Source of the DNA: Clostridiales bacterium
Lineage (GTDB): Bacteria; Bacillota; Clostridia; Oscillospirales; Oscillospiraceae
Length of the DNA: 11,504 bases
Direction of reading: 5' to 3'
NCBI GenBank assembly: GCA_003533405.1
Contig: DQDL01000042.1
Location: 490 to 11,993 of the forward strand
The notes under the pieces were generated by a model that had not been told where the DNA came from, made no database searches, and saw nothing but the letters and a program-made list of their open reading frames with translations. Below, in pieces: positions 1 through 6,241 of the stretch. The number at the start of each line of letters is the position of its first letter. Positions within the stretch are counted from its first letter, which is position 1. Made by a program: the position numbers and the translations under genes.

Positions 1-275
1 TGCTGGAACACCATGCCCATCTTCTGGCGGTGCTTGTTTATATCTATCTTCTTATCGGTTATATCCGTGCCTTCGAAAAGGATAGTGCCGCTCGTGGGCT
101 CCTCAAGAAGGTTAAGCGAGCGCAGAAGCGTTGATTTACCCGAGCCGGAGGGCCCTATCACAACAACGACATCTCCCCGTGCGATATCGACCGACACGCC
201 GTCAAGAGCTTTGATAACGCCTTTTTTGTAGTACTTCTTCAGGTCCTTGACCTGGATTATATTATCGTTTGTCAC
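1..275 (-). CDS. Polar amino acid ABC transporter, ATP-binding subunit (GlnQ-like), N-terminal part
   Basis: This is the first 91 residues of an ABC ATPase that would power the importer encoded just upstream; the rest lies beyond the left edge. Reading the minus strand, the opening is IIQVKDLKKYYKKG, followed by the Walker A motif GPSGSGKST at residues 41-49 and the Q-loop VFQ at the very edge (residue 91). The sequence EEPTSGTILFEG between them is typical of the GlnQ/HisP/PAAT family. No ATG is available. The start is either GTG at 275 (used here) or TTG at 278, both behind AAAGGAAG around 287-293. The gene therefore overlaps the permease stop (262) by 14 bp, which suggests translational coupling. 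The family is certain. The exact amino acid substrate cannot be read from this fragment. Confidence 0.9.
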   Translation of the reverse strand, partial: MTNDNIIQVKDLKKYYKKGVIKALDGVSVDIARGDVVVVIGPSGSGKSTLLRSLNLLEEPTSGTILFEGTDITDKKIDINKHRQKMGMVFQ

Positions 276-1041
276 CAACGCTCATCTTCCTTTCAAAGTG
301 TTCTATTATCTTGGAGGTCGGGAATGTCAGGCAGAAGTATACTGCCGCCGCAACCACCAGCGGCTCTGCAATACGGTAGGTTGCGCCCTTTATCGATGCA
401 ACGGCGTACATGATCTCGCCAAGGCCTATCGTGTAGCAGATAGAGGATTCCTTAATTATCGTAACAAACTCGTTTGCGATAGCAGGCAAAATGTTCTTTA
501 TAGCCTGAGGCAGGACGATAAAGCGCATATTCTGCGTCTGCGTAAGGCCGAGCGAACGGGCAGCCTCGGTCTGTCCGCCGTCAACGCTCTGGATGCCGGA
601 GCGGATGATCTCGCTCAGGTATGCAGCGGAGTTGAGGCTCAGTGCAACAACGCCCGGGACAAAGCGCTCAAAACGGATAGTGCCGAATATCTTTATCGAC
701 GGGAGGTTAACGCCGTCAAAGGCTATGTAGTAGATGATGAAAAGCTGAACGAGCATAGGTGTTGCACGGAACACTTCGATGTAAACACTTGCAATGAACG
801 ACAGCGGATTAAACCTTCCGAGCGCCGAGAGTACCCCATCTTCACGAAGATGCCCGTTTTTATCAAGTACCAAGAAGCCGAACGGATGCCATTTGCTCAG
901 TCGCATGACAGCCAAAACAAGTGCAAGGATAAAACCGAATATAACGGTCAGTAGTGACAGTGACACGGTGCAGACAAGTCCGTCTATAAACAGCTGTTTA
1001 TAGTTCCATGTCACTTCAAAGCCTTCCTGAGTAAAGAGCAT
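262..1041 (-). CDS. Polar amino acid ABC transporter, permease subunit (HisM/GlnP family)
   Basis: This is an integral membrane subunit (259 aa) of an amino acid importer. Hydrophobic segments begin around residues 20-45, and the family motif VYIEVFRATPMLVQL lies at 87-100. The cytoplasmic EAA loop that contacts the ATPase is clear at about 159-180 (EAARSLGLTQTQNMRF...LPQA). The start ATG follows AAAGGAG with a 9-nt spacer. The loop after the first membrane segment (about residues 51-80, WHPFGFLVLDKNGHLREDGV and following) is roughly 20-25 residues longer than in the usual short GlnP-type proteins. It is the second gene of an operon behind the binding protein, separated from it by a hairpin, and it overlaps the ATPase gene. 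The family call is firm. The substrate is inferred only as a polar or basic amino acid. Confidence 0.95.
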   Translation of the reverse strand: MLFTQEGFEVTWNYKQLFIDGLVCTVSLSLLTVIFGFILALVLAVMRLSKWHPFGFLVLDKNGHLREDGVLSALGRFNPLSFIASVYIEVFRATPMLVQLFIIYYIAFDGVNLPSIKIFGTIRFERFVPGVVALSLNSAAYLSEIIRSGIQSVDGGQTEAARSLGLTQTQNMRFIVLPQAIKNILPAIANEFVTIIKESSICYTIGLGEIMYAVASIKGATYRIAEPLVVAAAVYFCLTFPTSKIIEHFERKMSVGDKR

Positions 1042-1095
1042 ACGCCTTTTCTCCTTTCAATCTGTCTGTACAGAGAATAGTTTATAACGGGAAAA

Positions 1096-1123
1096 TTCTC
1101 CCCGGAGTTTTCTCCGGGGAGAA
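1096..1123 (-). terminator. Intercistronic hairpin (attenuator or mRNA stabiliser) between binding protein and permease
   Basis: A perfect 12-bp inverted repeat (1096-1107 with 1112-1123, arms CTCCCCGGAG/CTCCGGGGAG plus two flanking A-T pairs) has a 4-nt loop. On the minus strand it lies just after the binding-protein stop and is followed by only a short TTTTC run. A partial terminator or 3'-end stabilising stem at this point would let the binding protein be made in excess of the membrane parts. That is a common arrangement in ABC operons, but here it is inferred. Confidence 0.7.
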
Positions 1124-1140
1124 GATGAGTTTCTAATTAA

Positions 1141-2052
1141 TTATGCTGCGGTATCGGCTTCGGGAACTTTGCCGGAGTCGTCAAGCAGACCTTCGTACTT
1201 GTCGCCGAGAGCGATGATGCCTGCTTCGTCAACGAACTTCTGGAGGCTGCCGTCGTTGATCGCCTCGTCGATGATGAGGTTGAGAGCTGCGAGAAGAACA
1301 TCGTTGTCCTTGTTTACGCCGATTGCGGAGCCTTCCTGCTCGTAGGGAACATCGCACACGATGACGATCTCGGGGTACTGTGCCTGATAGGACTTTGCAA
1401 CGATGGTCTCCATGAATGCACCGTCGAGCTTGCCGGAGATGACTTCTGCGATAACATCGGGAACCTTGCTCAGGTCGATGTTGTCAGCGTCGGGGGTGTT
1501 CTGCTTTGCGAGCTTGCTCTGGATGGAGCCGGTCTGTGCGCCGATCTTGTACTGAGAGTTGTTTGCGTCGTCAAGGGACTTGATCTTATCTGCGTTGGCC
1601 TTGGAGGTGATGAAGCACTGGCCGCCTTCGTAGTAGATCTTGGAGAAGTTCATGAGGTTTGCACGGTCGGGGTCGGGAGAGTAGCCTGCCATGCCCAGGT
1701 CGCACTTCTTTGCGCCGAGCTCTGCGAGAGTGCCGTCAAAGTCCATGGGGACCATCTCAAGCTCGAGGCCGAGCTTGTCGGCGATGTACTGTGCAAATGC
1801 GATATCGAAACCAACGAGGGTCGCATTGCCGTTTTCATCGACATGGTAGAACTCGTACGGAGCGAAGTCGGGGCTGGTGGCAATGGTGAGCTTGCCTTCG
1901 TTAACGGTCTTGAGCTCAGCCTTGAGCTGGTCAAGAGTCATGGATGAATAATCTTTTGCTTCTTCGGTGGGCTTGGGGTCGCTGTTTCCGCCGCAGGCGC
2001 ACAGTGCAAGCACCATGACCAGAGCGAGCATAAGAGCTACGAACTTTTTCAT
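1141..2052 (-). CDS. Amino acid ABC transporter substrate-binding lipoprotein (SBP family 3)
   Basis: This is the extracellular solute receptor of the importer (303 aa). The N-terminus MKKFVALMLALVMVLALCAC is a lipoprotein signal peptide with lipobox LCAC, giving lipidated Cys20. An acidic linker and a short helix-like stretch (about 33-52) precede the bacterial extracellular SBP family 3 fold, which begins at LTIATSPDFAPYEF. It continues with GFDIAFAQYIADKLG (81-95), DLGMAGYSPDPDR (118-130, whose Arg is the expected contact to the ligand carboxylate) and ISGKLDGAFM near 205-214. The start ATG follows GAGAGGT. A consensus promoter lies about 70 bp upstream, so this is the first gene of the operon with permease and ATPase. 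The amino acid class of the ligand is secure from the family. The exact ligand is not, although ArgR-like sites upstream hint at arginine or another basic amino acid. Confidence 0.94.
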   Translation of the reverse strand: MKKFVALMLALVMVLALCACGGNSDPKPTEEAKDYSSMTLDQLKAELKTVNEGKLTIATSPDFAPYEFYHVDENGNATLVGFDIAFAQYIADKLGLELEMVPMDFDGTLAELGAKKCDLGMAGYSPDPDRANLMNFSKIYYEGGQCFITSKANADKIKSLDDANNSQYKIGAQTGSIQSKLAKQNTPDADNIDLSKVPDVIAEVISGKLDGAFMETIVAKSYQAQYPEIVIVCDVPYEQEGSAIGVNKDNDVLLAALNLIIDEAINDGSLQKFVDEAGIIALGDKYEGLLDDSGKVPEADTAA

Positions 2053-2119
2053 TTTATTTTACCTCTCAATATTATTTTCAAAAATCGTTTTGGCATTGCC
2101 GTTTCTGTTAACGGTGCTT

Positions 2120-2148
2120 ATATTAGCATCTTTATTCACACTTGTCAA
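2120..2148 (-). promoter_or_regulatory. Sigma-A promoter of the amino acid ABC operon
   Basis: On the minus strand TTGACA (2143-2148) is followed by a 17-bp spacer and TAATAT (2120-2125), preceded by TGC (an extended -10). Transcription would start near 2113 and give a leader of about 60 nt. That leader contains a small CCGTT/AACGG inverted repeat at 2099-2114. Confidence 0.85.
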
Positions 2149-2154
2149 CACTTT

Positions 2155-2242
2155 TTTGAAAAAATATTCATGATTTTTTCGTTTTTCTCAAATATCGGCG
2201 AATATTATTCATTCCAATGCGAATATTCACTGAATTTACGCA
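2155..2242 (-). promoter_or_regulatory. Putative operator cluster (ArgR/AhrC-like boxes) upstream of the amino acid ABC promoter
   Basis: Read on the minus strand, 2155-2172 is CATGAATATTTTTTCAAA. It matches the layout of the Bacillus ARG box (CATGAAT, AT-rich centre, TTCAA) and sits 6 bp upstream of the -35. Further upstream, 2218-2242 is a 25-bp imperfect palindrome (TGCGAATATTCA, C, TGAATTTACGCA; arms match at 10 of 12). GCGAATATT is repeated at 2198 and 2219, 21 bp or two helical turns apart. The architecture suggests a dimeric or hexameric repressor. Assignment to ArgR is inference. Confidence 0.45.
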
Positions 2243-2251
2243 TATTTGAAT

Positions 2252-2291
2252 AAAAATCGGGCCTGTTTTTTGTTAAACAAGCCCGATTTTT
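2252..2291 (-). terminator. Rho-independent terminator of the metal uptake operon
   Basis: A perfect 11-bp stem (2252-2262 AAAAATCGGGC with 2281-2291 GCCCGATTTTT) encloses an 18-nt loop. On the minus strand the stem ends in TTTTTA, 20 bp after the permease stop. A T-run on the plus side makes it potentially bidirectional. Confidence 0.88.
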
Positions 2292-2310
2292 TTGTGGTTA
2301 TTTCACAGTT

Positions 2311-3132
2311 TTATGCCCTGCGTTTTAGTAATGATGCAATAGAAAACAGTAAAAATGCAGCAATGTTGACTATGACGACACTTGCGCCGGAAGGAAGCTC
2401 GAAGGCATACGATGCCGCCATGCCGAGCACAAAGCACACGACGGAGATGACCGCTGAGAACACCACCACCGCCTTGAAGCTGCGGCACAGGCGCATGCTC
2501 GTGAGCGCAGGGAAAATGATGAGGCTCGATATCAAAAGCGCACCCATCATGCGCATACCGAGAACCACCGTGACGGCAGTCAGTACGGCGATCACCGTGT
2601 TATAAAGATTGGCATTCGTGCCGGTGGCCTTGGCAAAGGTCTCGTCAAAGGTGACGGCGAAGATGCGTGGGTATAGGAGCACGAACATCAAAAGCACGAT
2701 GGCAGACAGCACGATGCTCAAGACGGCATCGGCATGGCTTAACGACAGAATGCTGCCGAACATATAGTTTGACACATCGGTGTTCATGCCCGTTGTCATG
2801 GATATGACCACAACGCCGATTGCAAGGGCGCTTGAGGAGATAAGCGCAATGGCGGCGTCACCCTTTATGCGGCTCGACTGGCTGATGCGCAGAAGCAGGA
2901 ACGCTGCCGCAATGACCACGGGCACGGCAAGTGCCAGCGGCGCGACATTCACGGCGGCGGCAATTGCCAGCGCCCCGAAGCCGACATGGCTTAATCCGTC
3001 GCCTATCATGGAGTAGCGCTTTAATACGAGCGACACGCCCAAAAGTGCGGCGCACAGCGACACAAGAACGCCGACGATGATGGCACGGCTCATGAAGTGG
3101 TATGAAAACATTTCGGTTATAAGCTCTGTCAT
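2311..3132 (-). CDS. znuB: Metal (probably zinc) ABC transporter permease, ABC-3 family (ZnuB-like)
   Basis: This is the membrane channel of a divalent-metal importer (273 aa). It matches the ABC-3 family in its opening (FMSRAIIVGVLVSLCAALLG), in the conserved early block LVLKRYSMIGDGLSHVGFGALA (about 36-57) and in the C-terminal block LGMRMMGALLISSLIIFPALTSMRL (about 191-215). Seven or eight hydrophobic segments can be picked out. The start ATG overlaps the ATPase stop as ATGA, and GGAGGAGG lies just upstream inside the ATPase gene, so translation is coupled. It is the last gene of zur-znuA-znuC-znuB and is followed by a terminator. The family includes Zn, Mn and Fe importers. Zinc is favoured by the Fur-type regulator and the binding-protein subtype, but the metal is not proven. 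Confidence 0.93.
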   Translation of the reverse strand: MTELITEMFSYHFMSRAIIVGVLVSLCAALLGVSLVLKRYSMIGDGLSHVGFGALAIAAAVNVAPLALAVPVVIAAAFLLLRISQSSRIKGDAAIALISSSALAIGVVVISMTTGMNTDVSNYMFGSILSLSHADAVLSIVLSAIVLLMFVLLYPRIFAVTFDETFAKATGTNANLYNTVIAVLTAVTVVLGMRMMGALLISSLIIFPALTSMRLCRSFKAVVVFSAVISVVCFVLGMAASYAFELPSGASVVIVNIAAFLLFSIASLLKRRA

Positions 3133-3836
3133 GCTCTGCCTCCTCCTACAAATCTGCGTGCAAGATCGCTCTCACGGTACTGCGCAGTCGTGCCGAAGAA
3201 AAGCTGGCGGTTGCCCAGATGCAGAATGTGCGTTGCGTAGCGCACCGCCTCGTGGATATCGTGCGATATCATGATGACGCTCGTGCCGTCGCAGAGGTTT
3301 ATAAGCTTAATGAGGTTATACATCTCGTTTGTCGCCACAGGGTCAAGTCCCGTGACGGGCTCGTCGAGTAATAGCAGCTTTTTCGTTGCGCACATTGCCC
3401 GGGCAAGCAGCACACGCTGCTGCTGGCCGCCGGAAAGCTCCATGTAGCAGCGGTTTTTGATATCCTCGATGCCGAGCCGCTCCATGTTCTCCTGCGCCGC
3501 TTTTTTATCCTCGGCGTTATAAAACATTCTGCCGCCCATGGAATTTAATCTGCCCGAGAGCACGACCTCGTACACAGAGGCAGGAAAATCACGCTGGAGC
3601 TGGGTCTGCTGCGGGAGGTAGCCTATCTCGGTCTGCTTTAGGCCGTCGCCGAGGGTTATGCTGCCGCTTGCGGGCTTTTTGAGCCCAAGCAGCCCCTTCA
3701 TGAGCGTAGATTTGCCTGAGCCGTTTTCGCCGACTATGCACAGGTACGAGCCTGCGTCTATCGAAAAGTTTATCCCGCTCAGGACGGTCTGACCGTCATA
3801 AGCAAAGGACAGATCCTTGCATGTTATCTGCGCCAT
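3129..3836 (-). CDS. znuC: Metal (probably zinc) ABC transporter ATP-binding protein (ZnuC-like)
   Basis: This cytoplasmic ATPase (235 aa) energises the metal importer. All expected motifs are visible: Walker A GENGSGKST (36-44), Q-loop YLPQQ (73-77), ABC signature LSGGQ (134-138), Walker B LLLLDEP (154-160) and switch His192 (SHD). The stretch YLPQQTQLQRDFPASVYEVVLSGR is characteristic of the ZnuC/MntB metal ATPases. The start ATG overlaps the last base of the binding-protein stop (TGATG). The stop overlaps the permease start by 4 bp, so the three transporter genes form one tightly coupled translational unit. The length is normal for the family and nothing appears broken. Confidence 0.95.
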   Translation of the reverse strand: MAQITCKDLSFAYDGQTVLSGINFSIDAGSYLCIVGENGSGKSTLMKGLLGLKKPASGSITLGDGLKQTEIGYLPQQTQLQRDFPASVYEVVLSGRLNSMGGRMFYNAEDKKAAQENMERLGIEDIKNRCYMELSGGQQQRVLLARAMCATKKLLLLDEPVTGLDPVATNEMYNLIKLINLCDGTSVIMISHDIHEAVRYATHILHLGNRQLFFGTTAQYRESDLARRFVGGGRA

Positions 3837-4750
3837 CAGCCGAGCGCCTCCTTCAGTGAATTTAAATTTATGCGCATGAGGTCTAAATAGCTTACCCCCT
3901 GCTCAAACTGCTCGGCAGACACGCTGTGCGCCGAGTAAAACGGCAGCTTCTTGCAGCCGGTGTCCTCGCATATAACATCCGCCATCTTCTGATTGGAAAA
4001 CTCCATATACAAGACCGCCGGTATCTTGTCCTCACGCACACGGTCGATAAGATACGCCACCGTCTTGGCAGACGGCTCGGTCTCAGACGAGCAGCCCGGG
4101 AACGCCGCATAGCAGTCAAGCCCGTATTCCAGCGCAAAATAGCGCATCGGGAAGCGGTCAGCAAACACGAGCGTATGCTTGCCGGAATTTTTTATGACCT
4201 GCCGGAACTCACGGTCAAGCGCCATGAGCTGTGCCTTGTAGGCGGCGAAGTTCGTTTTATAAGCCTCGGCGTTATCGGTGTCGAGCTTACAAAGTGCATT
4301 GCAGATTTCCTCGGAAATTTTAATTGCGTTAAGCGGCGATGTCCACACATGCTCGTCAAGCTCCGGTTCACCGTCCTCGGCATTGTATATGCCGTCGGCC
4401 GACTCCTCGACGGTGTCGACGCAGTCCATCATATATATAGTATTGAGCTTTGGCGTAATGAGTGTCTCAGCCCACTGCTCCGACTCGCCGCCGTTGCAGA
4501 TAAACAGATCGCTTTCCTGTATGCGTATCATGTCCTTGGGCGTGGGCTCGTATGAGTGCACCTCCGAGCCGGGCTTAATGAGCAGCGTGAGCTCCGCCCT
4601 GTCGCCGGCTATCTCCCGGGCAAAGTCGTATGCCGGAAAGCTCGTGCAAACGATCTGAAGCTTCGTTTCGTCATGCGGCTTCTCCGGCTCGGCAGTACAG
4701 CCGCAAAGCATAAGGCACAGGCAAAGCAAAATTGCGGTCAGTCTTTTCAT
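3836..4750 (-). CDS. znuA: Zinc-type ABC transporter substrate-binding lipoprotein (ZnuA-like, cluster A-I)
   Basis: This is the metal receptor anchored outside the membrane (304 aa). The chosen start is the ATG at 4750 (MKRLTAILLCLCLMLCGC), because AGGAGG sits 5 nt upstream; a start 9 codons earlier would break the signal peptide. The lipobox LCGC gives lipidated Cys18. Family blocks are IVCTSFPAYDFAREIAGDRAEL (33-54), LLIKPGSEVHSYEPTPKD (56-73, His65), LDEHVWTSPLNA (131-142, His134), ADRFPMRYFALEYGL (197-211) and FPGCSSETEPS (217-227). Compared with ZnuA/TroA the third His is missing at ADRF, and a histidine at 275 (SAHSVS) may serve instead. An acidic loop (EDGEPELDEH) replaces the His-rich loop. 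The gene starts inside the zur stop codon (ATGA overlap). The metal could be zinc or manganese, with zinc more likely. Confidence 0.92.
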   Translation of the reverse strand: MKRLTAILLCLCLMLCGCTAEPEKPHDETKLQIVCTSFPAYDFAREIAGDRAELTLLIKPGSEVHSYEPTPKDMIRIQESDLFICNGGESEQWAETLITPKLNTIYMMDCVDTVEESADGIYNAEDGEPELDEHVWTSPLNAIKISEEICNALCKLDTDNAEAYKTNFAAYKAQLMALDREFRQVIKNSGKHTLVFADRFPMRYFALEYGLDCYAAFPGCSSETEPSAKTVAYLIDRVREDKIPAVLYMEFSNQKMADVICEDTGCKKLPFYSAHSVSAEQFEQGVSYLDLMRINLNSLKEALG

Positions 4751-5139
4751 TTTGACCTCCTCGCACAATTGGCACAATGCCCATATAGCATACTCTTTTC
4801 GTCGTCGATGACAAAGCCCGTGGTCTTGGCGAGCGCATCACAGGCGGCGTTATCAAGGTGTATAAGCAGGCCGCAATCAACGCATTTTATGTGCAGGTGC
4901 TCCGAGCAGCAGCACTGACCCGCAAGCTGATACACGCTGCTCGCCGTGCCTTCACGGGTAAAGCGGTGCACCTGTCCGTCATCGCAGAGCTTTTTTATCA
5001 GCCTATATGCGGTGCTCTTGGCAGGCGCAGTTTCGCCCATTGCCGAGAGTATCTCGTCTATCGTGAACTGCCGCTCGGCGTTTTGCTCCAAAAACGACAA
5101 AAGCGCAGCCTTTTGCTGTGTTTGATAACTCGTTCTCAT
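4747..5139 (-). CDS. zur: Fur-family metalloregulator, probably zinc-responsive (Zur-like)
   Basis: This is a transcriptional repressor (130 aa) with an N-terminal winged helix (about 1-72) that includes FTIDEILSAMGETAPAKSTAYRLIKKL, where the recognition helix is expected at about 40-52. The C-terminal metal-binding and dimer domain starts at CCCSEHLHIKC. Two pairs of cysteines, CVDC (86-89) and CANC (122-125), form the structural zinc site of the family, and HLH (81-83) probably contributes to the sensing site. GGAGGAGCT precedes the ATG. It is the first gene of the metal importer operon, overlapping znuA by 4 bp, and a perfect 7-1-7 palindrome lies 14 bp upstream of the start, so autoregulation together with the importer is likely. 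PerR, Mur or Fur roles cannot be excluded from sequence alone, but the neighbours favour Zur. Confidence 0.88.
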   Translation of the reverse strand: MRTSYQTQQKAALLSFLEQNAERQFTIDEILSAMGETAPAKSTAYRLIKKLCDDGQVHRFTREGTASSVYQLAGQCCCSEHLHIKCVDCGLLIHLDNAACDALAKTTGFVIDDEKSMLYGHCANCARRSK

Positions 5140-5152
5140 AGCTCCTCCAATT

Positions 5153-5167
5153 TGAGAAACTTTCTCA
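5153..5167. promoter_or_regulatory. Fur/Zur-type operator (perfect 7-1-7 palindrome)
   Basis: TGAGAAA-C-TTTCTCA is a perfect 15-bp palindrome with the 7-1-7 geometry of Fur-family operators. It lies at about +8 to +22 of the predicted zur transcript, between the -10 and the ribosome site, where a bound repressor would block transcription. Confidence 0.78.
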
Positions 5168-5180
5168 TTTTCGTTTGACT

Positions 5181-5209
5181 AGGATACCCCATTATCGCCG
5201 ATTTGTCAA
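5181..5209 (-). promoter_or_regulatory. Promoter of the zur-znuACB operon
   Basis: On the minus strand TTGACA (5204-5209), a 17-bp spacer and TATCCT (5181-5186) predict a start near 5174. The Fur-type palindrome follows directly. Confidence 0.8.
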
Positions 5210-5238
5210 GTTGGTATTCCAATCTGCCATTTTGTCAC

Positions 5239-5267
5239 TTGCCGGTGTCGGCTTTGGCATGTATAAT
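5239..5267 (+). promoter_or_regulatory. Promoter of the orphan lipoprotein gene
   Basis: A perfect TATAAT (5262-5267) lies 17 bp after TTGCCG (5239-5244, 4 of 6 to consensus), 32 bp upstream of the lipoprotein ATG. It is divergent from the zur promoter, with the two -35 boxes about 30 bp apart. Confidence 0.65.
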
Positions 5268-5298
5268 TATTACAACATTGGCATTTTGGAGGCAGCAC

Positions 5299-6192
5299 AT
5301 GTTTTTAAAAAGAGCGTTGATTTTTGTTTTGACCCTTGTCATGGCCGTCAGTCTCATTGGCTGCGGCAGCAGCCAAGCCCCAGCAGATGACCCCGTGACC
5401 GCAGAACCCGCCGCCACCGAGCAGGTCAGTGAACCGACAAGCAACAGCAGCAGCAACTCGATATTTGACGGCACATACTGGCACCTTTCCTTCGGGCCGA
5501 CCAACGGCGGAAACTATTTTGCAAAATTCAGCAAAAACGGAACATTTGTCGCAGTCTGCGGCCTTACGATCTATAATGGAACATATAAGTACGACGGCAC
5601 AAATTTAAGCATTAGCGTCGACCAATACAATGCCGACTATGTCCCCGACGGCGAAGGTTTTGCCTCGGTTAAGGAGTATGTCGCCCAGCAGTATTACCAT
5701 TACCACTACACAGTCACGAAAATCGATAAAGAGACCTTTGAGCATTATTACAATCCCGTTTACGAAAAGGAGACCGCAAGGCAGACTGTCCTTGACATGC
5801 TTTCGGATTATATAACCGTTGCCAAGAAGATACTTAACGACGACATCGACTATGCAGAATCCGTTTACGGCACGGCCACTGAGCTGAAGGCCGAACCCTG
5901 CTATTTCATGTACACTTTTCCCAATGCGCCCGTGAAGTTCAGCCTTGAATACTACCAAGAGGAGCTGGACACAGGAACTATGTATATAAACATCGACGAC
6001 ATGGGACTGAGCAGCTCCGAAAAGAAGAGGCTTAACAAAGCCTGCTCGATCGTATACGCAGAAGATGACAGCATTTTCGTTCAGCTAAGCAACGCACACA
6101 ACGGATTAAAAAATTGCGGCATCAGCATTGTGTTTAATGATTACGAAGCACGCAACTCCGTGTACGGATTTACGATCTATGTCAAGAAATAA
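5299..6192 (+). CDS. Putative lipoprotein of unknown function
   Basis: I do not recognise a named family. The 297-aa product has a lipoprotein signal peptide ending in the lipobox LIGC (lipidated Cys22). A Pro/Ser/Thr/Asn-rich tether follows (about 23-54), then a beta-rich domain (about 56-108) with the repeated pattern FDGTYWHLSFGP, FAKFSKNGTFVAVCG and YNGTYKYDGTNLSI, reminiscent of small lipocalin-like or META-like beta barrels. A Tyr- and His-rich stretch (EYVAQQYYHYHYTVTKI) and a charged helical region (about 155-190) come next. The C-terminal part (about 200-297) has alternating hydrophobic strands ending FTIYVKK. The start is the ATG at 5299, because GGAGG lies 7 nt upstream and only this start gives a clean signal peptide; the frame is open 32 codons further up. 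It is a single-gene unit with its own promoter and a terminator shared with the hexokinase. Confidence 0.82.
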   Translation: MFLKRALIFVLTLVMAVSLIGCGSSQAPADDPVTAEPAATEQVSEPTSNSSSNSIFDGTYWHLSFGPTNGGNYFAKFSKNGTFVAVCGLTIYNGTYKYDGTNLSISVDQYNADYVPDGEGFASVKEYVAQQYYHYHYTVTKIDKETFEHYYNPVYEKETARQTVLDMLSDYITVAKKILNDDIDYAESVYGTATELKAEPCYFMYTFPNAPVKFSLEYYQEELDTGTMYINIDDMGLSSSEKKRLNKACSIVYAEDDSIFVQLSNAHNGLKNCGISIVFNDYEARNSVYGFTIYVKK

Positions 6193-6202
6193 TGCCCAAG
6201 CA

Positions 6203-6234
6203 AAAACCGCAGACGGGATATCGTCTGCGGTTTT
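6203..6234. terminator. Bidirectional rho-independent terminator
   Basis: A perfect 13-bp stem (6203-6215 AAAACCGCAGACG with 6222-6234) has a 6-nt loop. It is followed by T4 on the plus strand and T5 on the minus strand. It serves the convergent lipoprotein (stop 6192) and hexokinase (stop 6242) genes. Confidence 0.93.
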
Positions 6235-6241
6235 GTGCTGT

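Noticed and set aside
247..954. 235-codon plus-strand open frame
   Set aside because: It lies fully antisense to the permease gene, which has clear family motifs.
1062..1071. 10-bp palindrome TCTGTACAGA upstream of the permease ribosome site
   Set aside because: Short, lies inside a transcribed spacer, and has no supporting context.
3926..4555. 209-codon plus-strand open frame
   Set aside because: Antisense shadow of znuA with no ribosome site and low-plausibility composition.
5211..5222. TTGG-TATT-CCAA dyad between the divergent zur and lipoprotein promoters
   Set aside because: Only 4-bp arms, with no second copy and no known regulator match.
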